Source: an uncultured Kiloniellales bacterium
GTDB taxonomy: Bacteria; Pseudomonadota; Alphaproteobacteria; Kiloniellales; JAKSDN01
Reading direction: 5' to 3'
Assembly: GCA_947259625.1 (NCBI GenBank)
Contig: CAMYMY010000047.1
Location: 1 to 21,166 of the forward strand
Length of the DNA stretch: 21,166 nucleotides
In this document: positions 7,793-15,057 of the stretch, in pieces
Layout of the letters: each line of letters opens with the position of its first letter
Position numbering within the stretch: position 1 is the stretch's first letter
Notes under the pieces: generated by a model
Told to the model about the DNA's origin: nothing
Databases searched by the model: none
The model's input: the letters and a program-made list of their open reading frames with translations, nothing else
Program-made: the position numbers and the translations under genes

Positions 7793-9001
7793 CTACTCGC
7801 CCGTCCGGGTGAGGTTGAGATAACCGTCGCGGGTCTGCGGCAGCTTGCGCCCGAGGAGCCGCGAGGCGACCACGGTGCGCAGGATCTGCGCCGTGCCGCC
7901 GCCGATCGTGAACATGCGCGCGTCGCGCGCCATGCGCTCCAGCGGATTGTTGCGCGAGTAGCCGGCGGCACCGAAGACCTGCAGCGCGTCGTTGGTCACC
8001 TTGATCGCCGCCTCGGAGGCGAAGATCTTGGCCTGGGCAGCCTCGGTGACGTCGGGAAAGCCGTCCGCGCCGGACACGGCGGCGGCCTTGTGGACCAGCG
8101 CCCGGGCGGCGGCCAGCTGGGTCGACATGTCCGCGAGCATCCACTGCAGGCCCTGGAACTCGCAGATCGGCCGGCCGAACTGCTCGCGCCGCCCGCTGTA
8201 GGCGAGCGCCAGCTCGTAGGCGCCCGCCGCCAGGCCGAGCGCCACCGTGGCGGCGCCGATCCGCTGGCCGTTGTAGGCGGTCATCAGGCGGGCAAAGCCG
8301 CGCCTGAGGCCCTCGGACGGCATCAACAGCCGGTCCTCGGGCAACTCCAGGTTCTCGATCAGGATCTCCGTTTCGGGAATGCCGCGCAGGCCCATGGTCG
8401 GCTCGCGCCGGCCGACCGCGAGCCCCGGGGCCTCGTCCTTCAGCGCGATGAACCCGCCGATGCCCTGCTCGACGCCGTCGTGGAAGACCCGGGCGAAGAT
8501 CAGGTGCAGCTTCGATACCCCGCCGCCGGTGATCCAGTGCTTGCGGCCGTTCAGGTCATAGCCGCCGTCCGCCCTGCGGTCGGCCCGGGTGGTCATCTCG
8601 GTCGCCGCGCTGCCGGCCCCCGGCTCGGTGATGCAGATCGCCGGCTTGTCGCCGTCCAGGACCAGCCCGGCGGCCAGGCGCTTCTGCGCCTCGGTGCCGT
8701 AGGCCAGGATCGCGCCCAGCGCGCCCATGTTGGTTTCGACCGCGATCCGGGCGGTGACGCCGCAGGCCTTGGCCAGCTCCTCGATCACCAGGACCGCCTC
8801 CAGGTAGCCGAGGCCCTGGCCGCCGTAAGCCCGGGGGATCGTCATGCCGAGGAAGCCGGCGTCCTTGAGCGCCGCGACGTTGTCCCAGGGGTACTCTTCC
8901 GATCGGTCGATTCCGGCGGCGCGCGGCGCGATCACGTCCTCGGCGAGCTGCCGCGCGCGCGCCTGCAGATCGCGTTGCGCCTCGGTCAGTTCAAAGCTCA
9001 T
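7793..9001 (-). CDS. Acyl-CoA-dehydrogenase-fold flavoprotein lacking the catalytic glutamate (candidate acyl-CoA desulfinase)
   Basis: A 402-residue member of the acyl-CoA dehydrogenase superfamily, full length, with a strong SD (GGAGGGG) before its ATG. FAD/CoA-binding signatures are present: CITEPGAGS (residues 123-131), KHWITGG (154-160), RREQFGRPI (271-279) and GAAGYSRNNPLERMARDAR (344-362). The catalytic base is absent from both places used by the family. The IYEGT position reads IGGGT (Gly368), and the isovaleryl-CoA-dehydrogenase-type position in helix G reads NGQR (Gln246). An arginine sits at 85. I recall Gln, Gly and Arg84 as the diagnostic residues of 3-sulfinopropionyl-CoA desulfinase (Advenella AcdDPN7), so desulfination rather than alpha,beta-dehydrogenation is a reasonable guess. 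A different acidic residue such as Glu89 could instead serve as base. Downstream and coupled is the TPP enzyme; upstream, 91 bp away, is accA. Confidence 0.85.
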   Translation of the reverse strand: MSFELTEAQRDLQARARQLAEDVIAPRAAGIDRSEEYPWDNVAALKDAGFLGMTIPRAYGGQGLGYLEAVLVIEELAKACGVTARIAVETNMGALGAILAYGTEAQKRLAAGLVLDGDKPAICITEPGAGSAATEMTTRADRRADGGYDLNGRKHWITGGGVSKLHLIFARVFHDGVEQGIGGFIALKDEAPGLAVGRREPTMGLRGIPETEILIENLELPEDRLLMPSEGLRRGFARLMTAYNGQRIGAATVALGLAAGAYELALAYSGRREQFGRPICEFQGLQWMLADMSTQLAAARALVHKAAAVSGADGFPDVTEAAQAKIFASEAAIKVTNDALQVFGAAGYSRNNPLERMARDARMFTIGGGTAQILRTVVASRLLGRKLPQTRDGYLNLTRTGE

Positions 9002-9092
9002 GTCATTCCCCTCCGTCGCCGCCCGACAGACCTCCGGCGTCGAGGGGACTCTAGCAGGTATCGCGGTGCAGAAAAGCGCCGAGGGGACGCTG

Positions 9093-10046
9093 TCAGGCGA
9101 GGCCCTTCTGGCCCATGGCCAGGAACTTCTCGCGGCGCTTGGTGCGCAGGTGAGGGCCGGCCGGCAGCAGCTCGAGCAGCGCCTGCTCCAGCTTGTCGCC
9201 CACGGCCTCTATCGTGACCTTGCTGTCGCGATGGGCGCCGCCCAGGGGCTCGGGCACGACATCGTCGACGACGCCCAGCTTGACCAGGTCCTGCGCGGTC
9301 AGCTTGAGCGCCTCGGCCGCCTGCTCGCTGTAGTCCCGGCTGCGCCACAGGATCGAGGCGCAGCCCTCGGGCGAGATCACCGAGTAGACCGAATGCTCGA
9401 GCATGACGACACGGTCGCCGGCCGCCAGCGCGATGGCGCCGCCCGAGCCGCCCTCGCCGATGATGGCCGAGATCAGCGGCACCTCGATCCTGAGGCAGGT
9501 CTCGATGCAGGACGCGATCGCCTCGGCCTGGCCGCGCTCCTCGGCGCCGATGCCCGGGTAGGCGCCCGGAGTGTCGACCAGCGTGATCACCGGCAGGCGG
9601 AAGCGGTCGGCCATCTTCATCAGGCGCTGGACCTTGCGGTAGCCCTCGGGCCGGGCCATGCCGAAGTTGTGCGCCACGCGGCCCGAGGTGTCGCCGCCCT
9701 TCTCGTGGCCCAGCACCATGGCGGTATAGCCCCGGAAGCGCCCGATGCCGCCGACGATCGCCCGGTCCTCGGCGAAGCTGCGGTCGCCGGCCAGCGGCGT
9801 AAAATCCTCGATCAGCGCGCTCGCGTATTCGCTGAAATGCGGCCGGTCGGCGTGGCGTGCCACCTGGGTCTTCTGCCAGGCGCTCAGCTTGGCATACGTC
9901 TGCCGCAACAGCCGCTCGGCCTTGGACTGCAGCCGACCGACCTCCTCGGCGATGTTGATGTCGCCATCGTCGGACAGGTGGCGCAGCTCCTCGATCTTGC
10001 CTTCCAGATCGGCGATCGGCTTTTCGAAATCCAGGTAGTTCTGCAT
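9093..10046 (-). CDS. accA: Acetyl-CoA carboxylase carboxyltransferase subunit alpha
   Basis: A 317-residue AccA, full length for the family. It forms the carboxyltransferase with AccD and transfers CO2 from carboxybiotin to acetyl-CoA, giving malonyl-CoA for fatty-acid synthesis. The N-terminal coiled segment (LDFEKPIADLEGKIEEL) and the crotonase-like core are typical: GHEKGGDTSGRVAHNFGMARPEGYRK, LVDTPGAYPGIGAEERGQAEAI, IGEGGSGGAIAL and YSVISPEGCASILW. These carry the oxyanion glycines and the CoA-binding surface. In many alphaproteobacteria accA is adjacent to xerD. Here thiY-like and malyl-CoA lyase genes lie between them. The gene is divergent from the riboswitch-controlled gene, and no clear SD precedes its ATG. 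Confidence 0.97.
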   Translation of the reverse strand: MQNYLDFEKPIADLEGKIEELRHLSDDGDINIAEEVGRLQSKAERLLRQTYAKLSAWQKTQVARHADRPHFSEYASALIEDFTPLAGDRSFAEDRAIVGGIGRFRGYTAMVLGHEKGGDTSGRVAHNFGMARPEGYRKVQRLMKMADRFRLPVITLVDTPGAYPGIGAEERGQAEAIASCIETCLRIEVPLISAIIGEGGSGGAIALAAGDRVVMLEHSVYSVISPEGCASILWRSRDYSEQAAEALKLTAQDLVKLGVVDDVVPEPLGGAHRDSKVTIEAVGDKLEQALLELLPAGPHLRTKRREKFLAMGQKGLA

Positions 10047-10127
10047 GGCGGGTTCTCTAACACAGGGGGCCCGCCTAGGCGAACCGATTCATGGTTAAGG
10101 AACAGTAAAGTCCGCCGCCGAAACGAA

Positions 10128-10155
10128 GGTTTTCCTCTGTCGGTTTTCCTCTGTC
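10128..10155. repeat. Perfect 14-bp tandem direct repeat, two copies
   Basis: The unit GGTTTTCCTCTGTC occurs at 10128-10141 and again at 10142-10155, followed by GG. It sits directly upstream of the -35 element of the riboswitch promoter, between two divergent genes. It could be a regulator site or simple slippage duplication; the sequence alone does not decide. Confidence 0.85.
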
Positions 10156-10158
10156 GGC

Positions 10159-10187
10159 TTGACAGTGTCCGCCGCGTTGCCCATGCT
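10159..10187 (+). promoter_or_regulatory. Promoter for the TPP-riboswitch transcript
   Basis: TTGACA at 10159-10164, a 17-bp spacer, and CATGCT at 10182-10187 as a weak -10. The predicted start of transcription at about 10193-10195 coincides with the first base pair of riboswitch helix P1, which supports the assignment independently of the hexamer scores. Confidence 0.65.
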
Positions 10188-10193
10188 CGGCCG

Positions 10194-10285
10194 CGTTCCT
10201 AGGGGAGCCTTCGCGGGCTGAGAGACCGCCGGTCAACGGCGGTGACCCTTCGAACCTGATCCGGGTCATGCCGGCGCAGGGAACG
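10194..10285 (+). promoter_or_regulatory. TPP riboswitch (THI element)
   Basis: The conserved THI-box parts occur in the right order. Helix P1 pairs CGTTCC (10194-10199) with GGAACG (10280-10285). GGGGAGCC and GGGCTGAGA form the pyrimidine-sensing arm. A P3 extension hairpin, ACCGCCG/CGGCGGT, follows. Then come ACCC, GAACCTGATC, GGGTCATGCCGGCG and CAGGGAAC, the pyrophosphate-sensing arm. It binds thiamine pyrophosphate and should lower expression of the downstream ThiY-like gene when thiamine is plentiful. The nearest coding sequence starts 76 bases after P1. Confidence 0.96.
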
Positions 10286-10309
10286 GAACCTCGTTTGGTC
10301 CCCCGCCCA

Positions 10310-10356
10310 GAGCCGCCTGCCCCGGATCGTTGGATCCGTCGGCCACGAGGAGGCTC
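10310..10356 (+). promoter_or_regulatory. Possible expression platform: hairpin masking the ribosome-binding site
   Basis: GAGCCGCCT (10310-10318) can pair with AGGAGGCTC (10348-10356), nine positions with one G-A mismatch, and the second strand contains the GAGGAGG SD of the gene at 10362. An inner hairpin CGGATC/GGATCCG-type (10323-10328 with 10333-10338) would stack inside the loop. This suggests translational control, as is common in Gram-negative TPP riboswitches. No intrinsic terminator with a U-run is present. Pairing was worked out by eye only. Confidence 0.5.
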
Positions 10357-10361
10357 GCTCA

Positions 10362-11321
10362 ATGTCCCGATTCCCGTTTTTCACAGCGACGACCACCGCC
10401 CTGGCGCTCGGCTCCGCCCTGCTGGGCGCGGCGGCGCCGGCCAAGGCCGAGAAGCTCACCGTCATGCTCGACTGGTTCATCAATCCCGACCACGGCCCCC
10501 TGATCGTCGCCCTGGAGAAGGGCTTCTTCGCCGAGGCCGGCCTGGAAGTCGAGCTGATCGAGCCGGCGGATCCCAACGACCCGCCCAAGCTGGTCGCCGC
10601 GGGCCAGGCGGCGCTCGCCGTCTCCTACCAGCCGCAGCTGCACATTCAGGCGGCCGCCGGCCTGCCGCTGACGCGCATCGGCACGCTGGTCGCCACGCCG
10701 CTCAACACCCTGCTGGCGCTCGACGGCGGCCCGGTGGAGAAGATCGCCGACCTCAAGGGCCGCAAGGTCGGCTTCTCGGTCGGCGGCTTCGAGGACGCGG
10801 CCCTGAAGGCGATGCTGGCCCCGGCCGGGCTCGGGCTCGACGACATCACACTGGTCAACGTCAACTTCTCGCTGAGCCCCTCGCTGCTCGCGGGCCAGGT
10901 CGACGCGGTGATCGGCGCCTTCCGCAACTTCGAGCTCAACCAGCTGGCCATCGAGGGGCACAAGGGCCGGGCCTTCTATGTCGAGGAGCACGGCGTGCCG
11001 CCCTACGACGAGCTGATCATCGTCGCCAACAGCGCGCGGCTCGACGACCCGCGCCTCAAGCCCTTCCTGAGGGGCCTCGAGCGCGGCGTGCAGTTCCTGG
11101 TCAACCATCCGGAGGAGGCCTGGCGGCTCTTCGCCGGGCACAAGAAGGGCCTGGACGACGAGCTGAACCGGCGCGCCTGGCGCGACACCCTGCCGCGCTT
11201 CGCGCTCCGGCCCGCCGCGCTCGACCATGGCCGCTACGAGGCCTTCGCCGGCTTCCTGCTGAAACAGGGCGTGATCGACAAGACCCCGCCGATCGAGAGC
11301 TACGCGGTGGAACTGCGGTAA
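10362..11321 (+). CDS. ThiY-like ABC-transporter substrate-binding protein (NMT1/THI5-like)
   Basis: A 319-residue periplasmic binding protein. The N-terminus is a Sec signal peptide with likely cleavage after AKA at residue 29. The mature part begins KLTVMLDWFINPDHGPLIVA, which fits the NMT1/THI5 family pattern (W-x-x-N-x-x-H-G). GFFAEAGLEVELIEPADPND and the GQAALAVSYQPQL stretch are further family features. In bacteria the ThiY branch captures formylaminopyrimidine or related thiamine-pyrimidine precursors for the ThiXYZ importer. The upstream TPP riboswitch ties it to thiamine supply. Its SD GAGGAGG lies at good spacing to the ATG. No permease or ATPase gene follows: the next gene is on the opposite strand with only 9 bp between stops. 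So it must work with a transporter encoded elsewhere. The exact ligand is uncertain. Confidence 0.9.
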   Translation: MSRFPFFTATTTALALGSALLGAAAPAKAEKLTVMLDWFINPDHGPLIVALEKGFFAEAGLEVELIEPADPNDPPKLVAAGQAALAVSYQPQLHIQAAAGLPLTRIGTLVATPLNTLLALDGGPVEKIADLKGRKVGFSVGGFEDAALKAMLAPAGLGLDDITLVNVNFSLSPSLLAGQVDAVIGAFRNFELNQLAIEGHKGRAFYVEEHGVPPYDELIIVANSARLDDPRLKPFLRGLERGVQFLVNHPEEAWRLFAGHKKGLDDELNRRAWRDTLPRFALRPAALDHGRYEAFAGFLLKQGVIDKTPPIESYAVELR

Positions 11322-11330
11322 GGGCGGCCG

Positions 11331-12311
11331 TCAACCCGCCGCGGCAACCTGCTCGGCCTTCTTGACCAGCACCTCGGCCTGCTTGATCGAGGCGATGTCG
11401 ATCAGGCGGCCGTCCAGCGCGACCGCGCCCTTGCCCTCCTTCTGGGCCTGCTCCATGGCCTCGAGGATGCGCTTGGCCTTGGTGACCTCGGCCTCCGAGG
11501 GGCTGTTGACCTCGTTGGCGAGCGCGATCTGGCTCGGGTGGATCGCCCACTTGCCCTCGCAGCCCAGCACCGCGGCGCGGTTAGCCTGGGCGACGAAGCC
11601 GTCGGGATCCGAGAAGTCGCCGAAAGGGCCGTCGATCGGCCGGAGCCCGGTGGCCCGGCAGGCCACCACCATGCGCGCCACGGCGTAGTGCCACATGTCG
11701 CCCCAGTGGTAGTCGCGCGGCTTGTCGCCGTCCTTGTCGGTCAGCACGCCGTAAAGGGCGTTCGGGCCGCCGATCACCGTGGTCCGCGCCTTGGTCGAGG
11801 CGGCATAGTCGGCGACGCCGAAGTGCAGGCTCTCGTTGCGCTTCGACGCCCGGGCGATCTCGTCGACGTTGGCCATGCCGAGCGCCGTCTCGATGATGTG
11901 CTCGAAGCCGATGCGCTTGTCCCGGCCCTTGGCGTCCTCGATCTGGGTCACCAGCATGTCGACCGCGTAGACGTCTGCGGCGGTGCCGACCTTGGGGATC
12001 ATGATCAGGTCGAGGCGCCCGCCGGTCTGCTCGAGCACGTCGACCACGTCCCGGTACATGTAGTGGGTGTCGAGGCCGTTGATCCGGAGCGACAGCGTCT
12101 TGCTGCCCCAGTCGATGTCGTTGATCGCCTCGATGACGTTCTTGCGGGCCTGTTCCTTGTCGTCGGGCGCAACCGCGTCCTCGAGGTCGAGGAACACCAC
12201 GTCGGCGGCCGAGGCCGCGGCTTTTTCGAACAGTTTCGGATTGCTGCCCGGCACCGCGAGTTCACTCCGGTTCAGGCGCGCCGGCGCCTGCTCGACGATG
12301 GTAAAGCTCAT
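11331..12311 (-). CDS. mcl: Malyl-CoA / beta-methylmalyl-CoA lyase (HpcH/HpaI–CitE family)
   Basis: A 326-residue CoA-ester lyase. By recall it closely resembles L-malyl-CoA lyase of methylotrophs (MclA) and Rhodobacter Mcl1, which split malyl-CoA to acetyl-CoA and glyoxylate, and beta-methylmalyl-CoA to propionyl-CoA and glyoxylate. Active-site residues fall in place: Arg76 (LRINGLDT), Mg ligands Glu141 (HIIETALG) and Asp168 (GVADYAAS), and the tail aspartate Asp305 in GRLIDIASIKQAE that completes the neighbouring subunit's site. DGPFGDFSDPDGF and GKWAIHPSQI are also typical. The SD GGGGAGAGG precedes the ATG. It could serve the serine cycle, the ethylmalonyl-CoA pathway or glyoxylate assimilation; no partner genes are in the window. 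It lies downstream of xerD on the same strand and is probably not functionally linked to it. Confidence 0.92.
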   Translation of the reverse strand: MSFTIVEQAPARLNRSELAVPGSNPKLFEKAAASAADVVFLDLEDAVAPDDKEQARKNVIEAINDIDWGSKTLSLRINGLDTHYMYRDVVDVLEQTGGRLDLIMIPKVGTAADVYAVDMLVTQIEDAKGRDKRIGFEHIIETALGMANVDEIARASKRNESLHFGVADYAASTKARTTVIGGPNALYGVLTDKDGDKPRDYHWGDMWHYAVARMVVACRATGLRPIDGPFGDFSDPDGFVAQANRAAVLGCEGKWAIHPSQIALANEVNSPSEAEVTKAKRILEAMEQAQKEGKGAVALDGRLIDIASIKQAEVLVKKAEQVAAAG

Positions 12312-12379
12312 GGCCTCTCCCCTTGGTCCTGGTCTTTTCGGATCGTGACGCGGCTAAGTGACAGGTCGGCCGGGCGGAG

Positions 12380-13351
12380 TCAACCGCGCCCGGCGCCGGG
12401 GTTTCCGGCCGTCCCCGCACCCGCCAGCGGGTGGTGATCCCGGACCAGGGACTTGAGGCGTTCGTTCAGCACGTGGGTGTAGATTTGGGTCGTCGAGATG
12501 TCGGCGTGGCCGAGCATCTGCTGGACCGACCTGAGGTCCGCGCCGTGGTCCAGCAGGTGGCTGGCGAAGGCGTGGCGCAGCACGTGCGGCGAGACCTTCT
12601 CCGGCACCAGGCCAGCATCCAGGGCCAGCCGCTTCAGCAACTGTCCCATGCGGCGCCGGGTCAGGTGGCCGCTCTGGCCGCGCGACGGGAACAGCCACCT
12701 CGACTCGCCGCGGCCGGGGACGAAGTGCCGGCGCACCACCAGATAGTCCCGCAGGACTTGGCGCGCGGCTTCGCCCAAGGGCACCATGCGCTCCTTGCCG
12801 CCCTTGCCGCGCACGACCAGAACCCGGGGGTCGCGCGCGACGGCGGCGAGCGGCAGGCCGACCAGCTCCGAGACGCGCAGCCCCGTGGCGTACAGCAGCT
12901 CGACCAGCGCGGCGAGCCGCTGACCCTCGGGACCTTCCTCTGCATGCGCCGAGGCGAGCAGCCGCTCGACCTCCGCCTCGCTCAGGACCTTCGGCAGGCT
13001 GCGCCCCTGGCGCGGGCTCTCGATGACGGTCGCCGGGTCGTTCTCGCGCAGGCCCTCGCGGAACAGGAAGCGGTGGAACTGGCGCAGGACCGAAAGGCGC
13101 CGTGCGGCCGTGCGCGGCGACCGGCCGGCCTTGTGCTCGGCCGCCAGGAAGCCTCTCAGGTCCGCCGTCCCGGCCGCCTCGACGGCGCGTCCCCGCGCGG
13201 CCAGGAAGGCCGCAAAAAGGTCCAAGTCGCGGCGGTAGGCCACCAAGGTGTTGGCCGAGGCGCCGCGCTCGGCCGCCAGCATCTCGAGAAAGGCCTCGAC
13301 ATGGCGGGACGGACAGTGCGGGACAGGTCGGGGTTCCCGCCGGGCACTCAT
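12380..13351 (-). CDS. xerD: Site-specific tyrosine recombinase XerD
   Basis: A 323-residue tyrosine recombinase with the XerC/D layout: SAM-like core-binding domain (about 15-100) and catalytic domain (about 120-300). The catalytic set is complete: Arg159 (TGLRVSEL), Lys183 (VRGKGGKERMVPLG), His256 and Arg259 (HVLRH), His282 (LGHADISTT) and nucleophile Tyr291 (QIYTHV). Xer recombinases resolve chromosome dimers at dif. The position near accA and aroKB favours XerD over XerC, but the two are hard to separate by eye. The C-terminus carries a short extra Gly/Ala/Pro tail after residue 303. Its SD-like AGGCGG overlaps the stop codon of the upstream exported-protein gene, so expression is likely coupled to that message. 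Confidence 0.93.
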   Translation of the reverse strand: MSARREPRPVPHCPSRHVEAFLEMLAAERGASANTLVAYRRDLDLFAAFLAARGRAVEAAGTADLRGFLAAEHKAGRSPRTAARRLSVLRQFHRFLFREGLRENDPATVIESPRQGRSLPKVLSEAEVERLLASAHAEEGPEGQRLAALVELLYATGLRVSELVGLPLAAVARDPRVLVVRGKGGKERMVPLGEAARQVLRDYLVVRRHFVPGRGESRWLFPSRGQSGHLTRRRMGQLLKRLALDAGLVPEKVSPHVLRHAFASHLLDHGADLRSVQQMLGHADISTTQIYTHVLNERLKSLVRDHHPLAGAGTAGNPGAGRG

Positions 13352-13358
13352 GGCCCGC

Positions 13359-15057
13359 CTAGATTCCCTTGGCGATCGCGGCTTCGATGGCGAGCGCCCG
13401 GGCCTCGCGCTCGAGGCCCGCCTGCATCAGCCCCGAGAGCGCCGCGTTCAGCGCCATCGGATGGCTTTGCGCCGGTCCATCCTCGCCCAACACCAGGAGC
13501 ACCAGCAGCACGGTTTCGCCGAGCCGGCGCATTTCGCTGGCCTCCCTCAGGGCATAGAGCAGCGCGGCGTTGGGCATCGGCCGGGTCGAGATGCCCGGCT
13601 CGGCCGCAAAATCGGCCGGGCTCGTCGGTTCGGTGGCCAGATCGATCCAGCTCAGCGAGTCCTGTTCGCCGAGTGCCATGAACGCGCCTCGCAGCAGCGC
13701 CTGACGGTCGTGTTCGGCGGCCGAGTCGTCCTGCCGCGCCGTGCGCCACGCCGATAGGTCGCTCTCCCAGGCAAGCGCGTGGCGGCACCGCGGAAAGGAG
13801 CGGCAGAAACACGCGCAACGCCATCTGGTAGAGGCCATCGTCCCGGGCGCTGTCCAGCGCGGCGCGCAGGATCTCCGCCCGCGACGAATGCAGCTCCTGC
13901 TGCCGCGCCGCCTGATAGAGCAGCGCCCGGCCCGCCGGGCCCTTGCGCTCGCCGGCCACCGAGACGGCGTTTCCGAGCTCTTCCGGCGTGAAGGCCAACT
14001 CCGCGTAAAGGCCGGCCAGCGTCTCGGGCTCCAGCACGCCGAGCGCGACGGCGCGCTCGGCGGCCGCGGCGCGCTGCGCGAGGTTCGCGCCCGGCCACCG
14101 TGCGAGCGCGACCAGCAGACCCGGGCTGGCGTCCTCGAGCAAGGCTTGAGGGAAGGGACGGCCTACCGCGTCCAGCATCGCGAAGTGAAGCGCCGATGCC
14201 ACCGGCACCTGGTCCACGTCGCCTCCGGAAAAGGCATCGACCAGAGAGAAGAACGCCGGATCGTCCGAGATGCCCTGTTCGCGCATCAGGCCGATCCCCA
14301 GCATGGCCTGGTCGACCTCGCCGGACAGGATCTGACAGAACACCAGCGCCTTGCGCCAATACGGCGTGCCGTGGCGCTCGGCGATCTCGCTGCGCACGTT
14401 CCGGCAGGCCCCGGACGGATCGCCGCCGAGCAACTGGCCCTCGACCCGGGCGCGGGCGATCGCTTCGTCGTCGTGACGCTGGGGCACGACCCGCAGGAGA
14501 TCGTTCAATCCCTCGATGTCACCCAGCACCGCCAAGCGATCCACACGCACGGACAGGAGGTTGATCGAGCCTCTCTGACCGCCGGTCGCGCGTTGCCGCG
14601 GCGGCGGTGCGTTGGTCAGCAGCAGGCGCCGGGCCAGAGAGCGCATGGTAGCGGAGGTCATCGCTCCCGGCAGCCGCGGCAGCAGCCGTTCGATCGCCGC
14701 TCGCTTGCTGCCGCGCCACATATTGCGGCCAAATCCGCCGCTCTGAGAATCGAGGATGCCGATCGATTCCGGGTCGATCTCGGCCAGCGGATTGATCTCG
14801 ATGCCTTGAACCGACCGGGATGGAGCTTCACTCGTGCGTCGGCGGACCGTTGTCGCCCCGGGCTCGCCGGAGGGGGGCCGGCCGCGCGGGGCCAAGAGAG
14901 TCGGTGGGCCCAGGCGCATGGGCTCGACCACCGCCGGGGCCAGATCGCCGGACTCCTGCGCGAGCGCCGGAGTCGGCGGAGCACCCGCCAAGCCCAGGAC
15001 CGCCACGGCGCTCGAGAGCCGGCAGATCCAGCGGACGCTAGCGCGCGAAGCGCTCAT
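13359..15057 (-). pseudogene. Exported helical-repeat protein of unknown function, interrupted by a one-base frameshift
   Basis: From the ATG at 15057 a protein starts with a Sec signal peptide (cleavage near PALAQ, residue 34) and continues through Ala/Leu/Arg-rich helical sequence reminiscent of TPR/SEL1-type solenoids. After DDGLYQMALRVFLPLLSAVPP (about residue 425) the frame turns into Arg/Gly/Pro-rich nonsense and runs to 13348. The sensible continuation, HALAWESDLSAWRTARQDD to EREARALAIEAAIAKGI, is in another frame and stops at 13359, 7 bp before xerD. One extra base near 13781-13782 (GG on the plus strand) explains the break; removing it gives about 564 residues. I do not know the function. 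It lies between the 48-codon gene and xerD on one strand. Either a sequencing or assembly error or a true inactivation is possible. Confidence 0.75.

Noticed and set aside
9037..9088. 13-bp direct repeat GCG(T/C)CGAGGGGAC between accA and the flavoprotein gene
   Set aside because: Short, one mismatch, no link to a promoter or structure; compatible with chance in GC-rich sequence.
6100..10202. Plus-strand frames of 450-570 codons opposite the TPP enzyme, the flavoprotein and accA
   Set aside because: Same reason: GC-driven antisense frames with no domain signatures, covering genes with complete catalytic motifs.
12380..13351. xerD as the integrase of a mobile element
   Set aside because: The sequence and context fit the housekeeping Xer recombinase; there are no flanking repeats, att-like sites, tRNA genes or phage genes.
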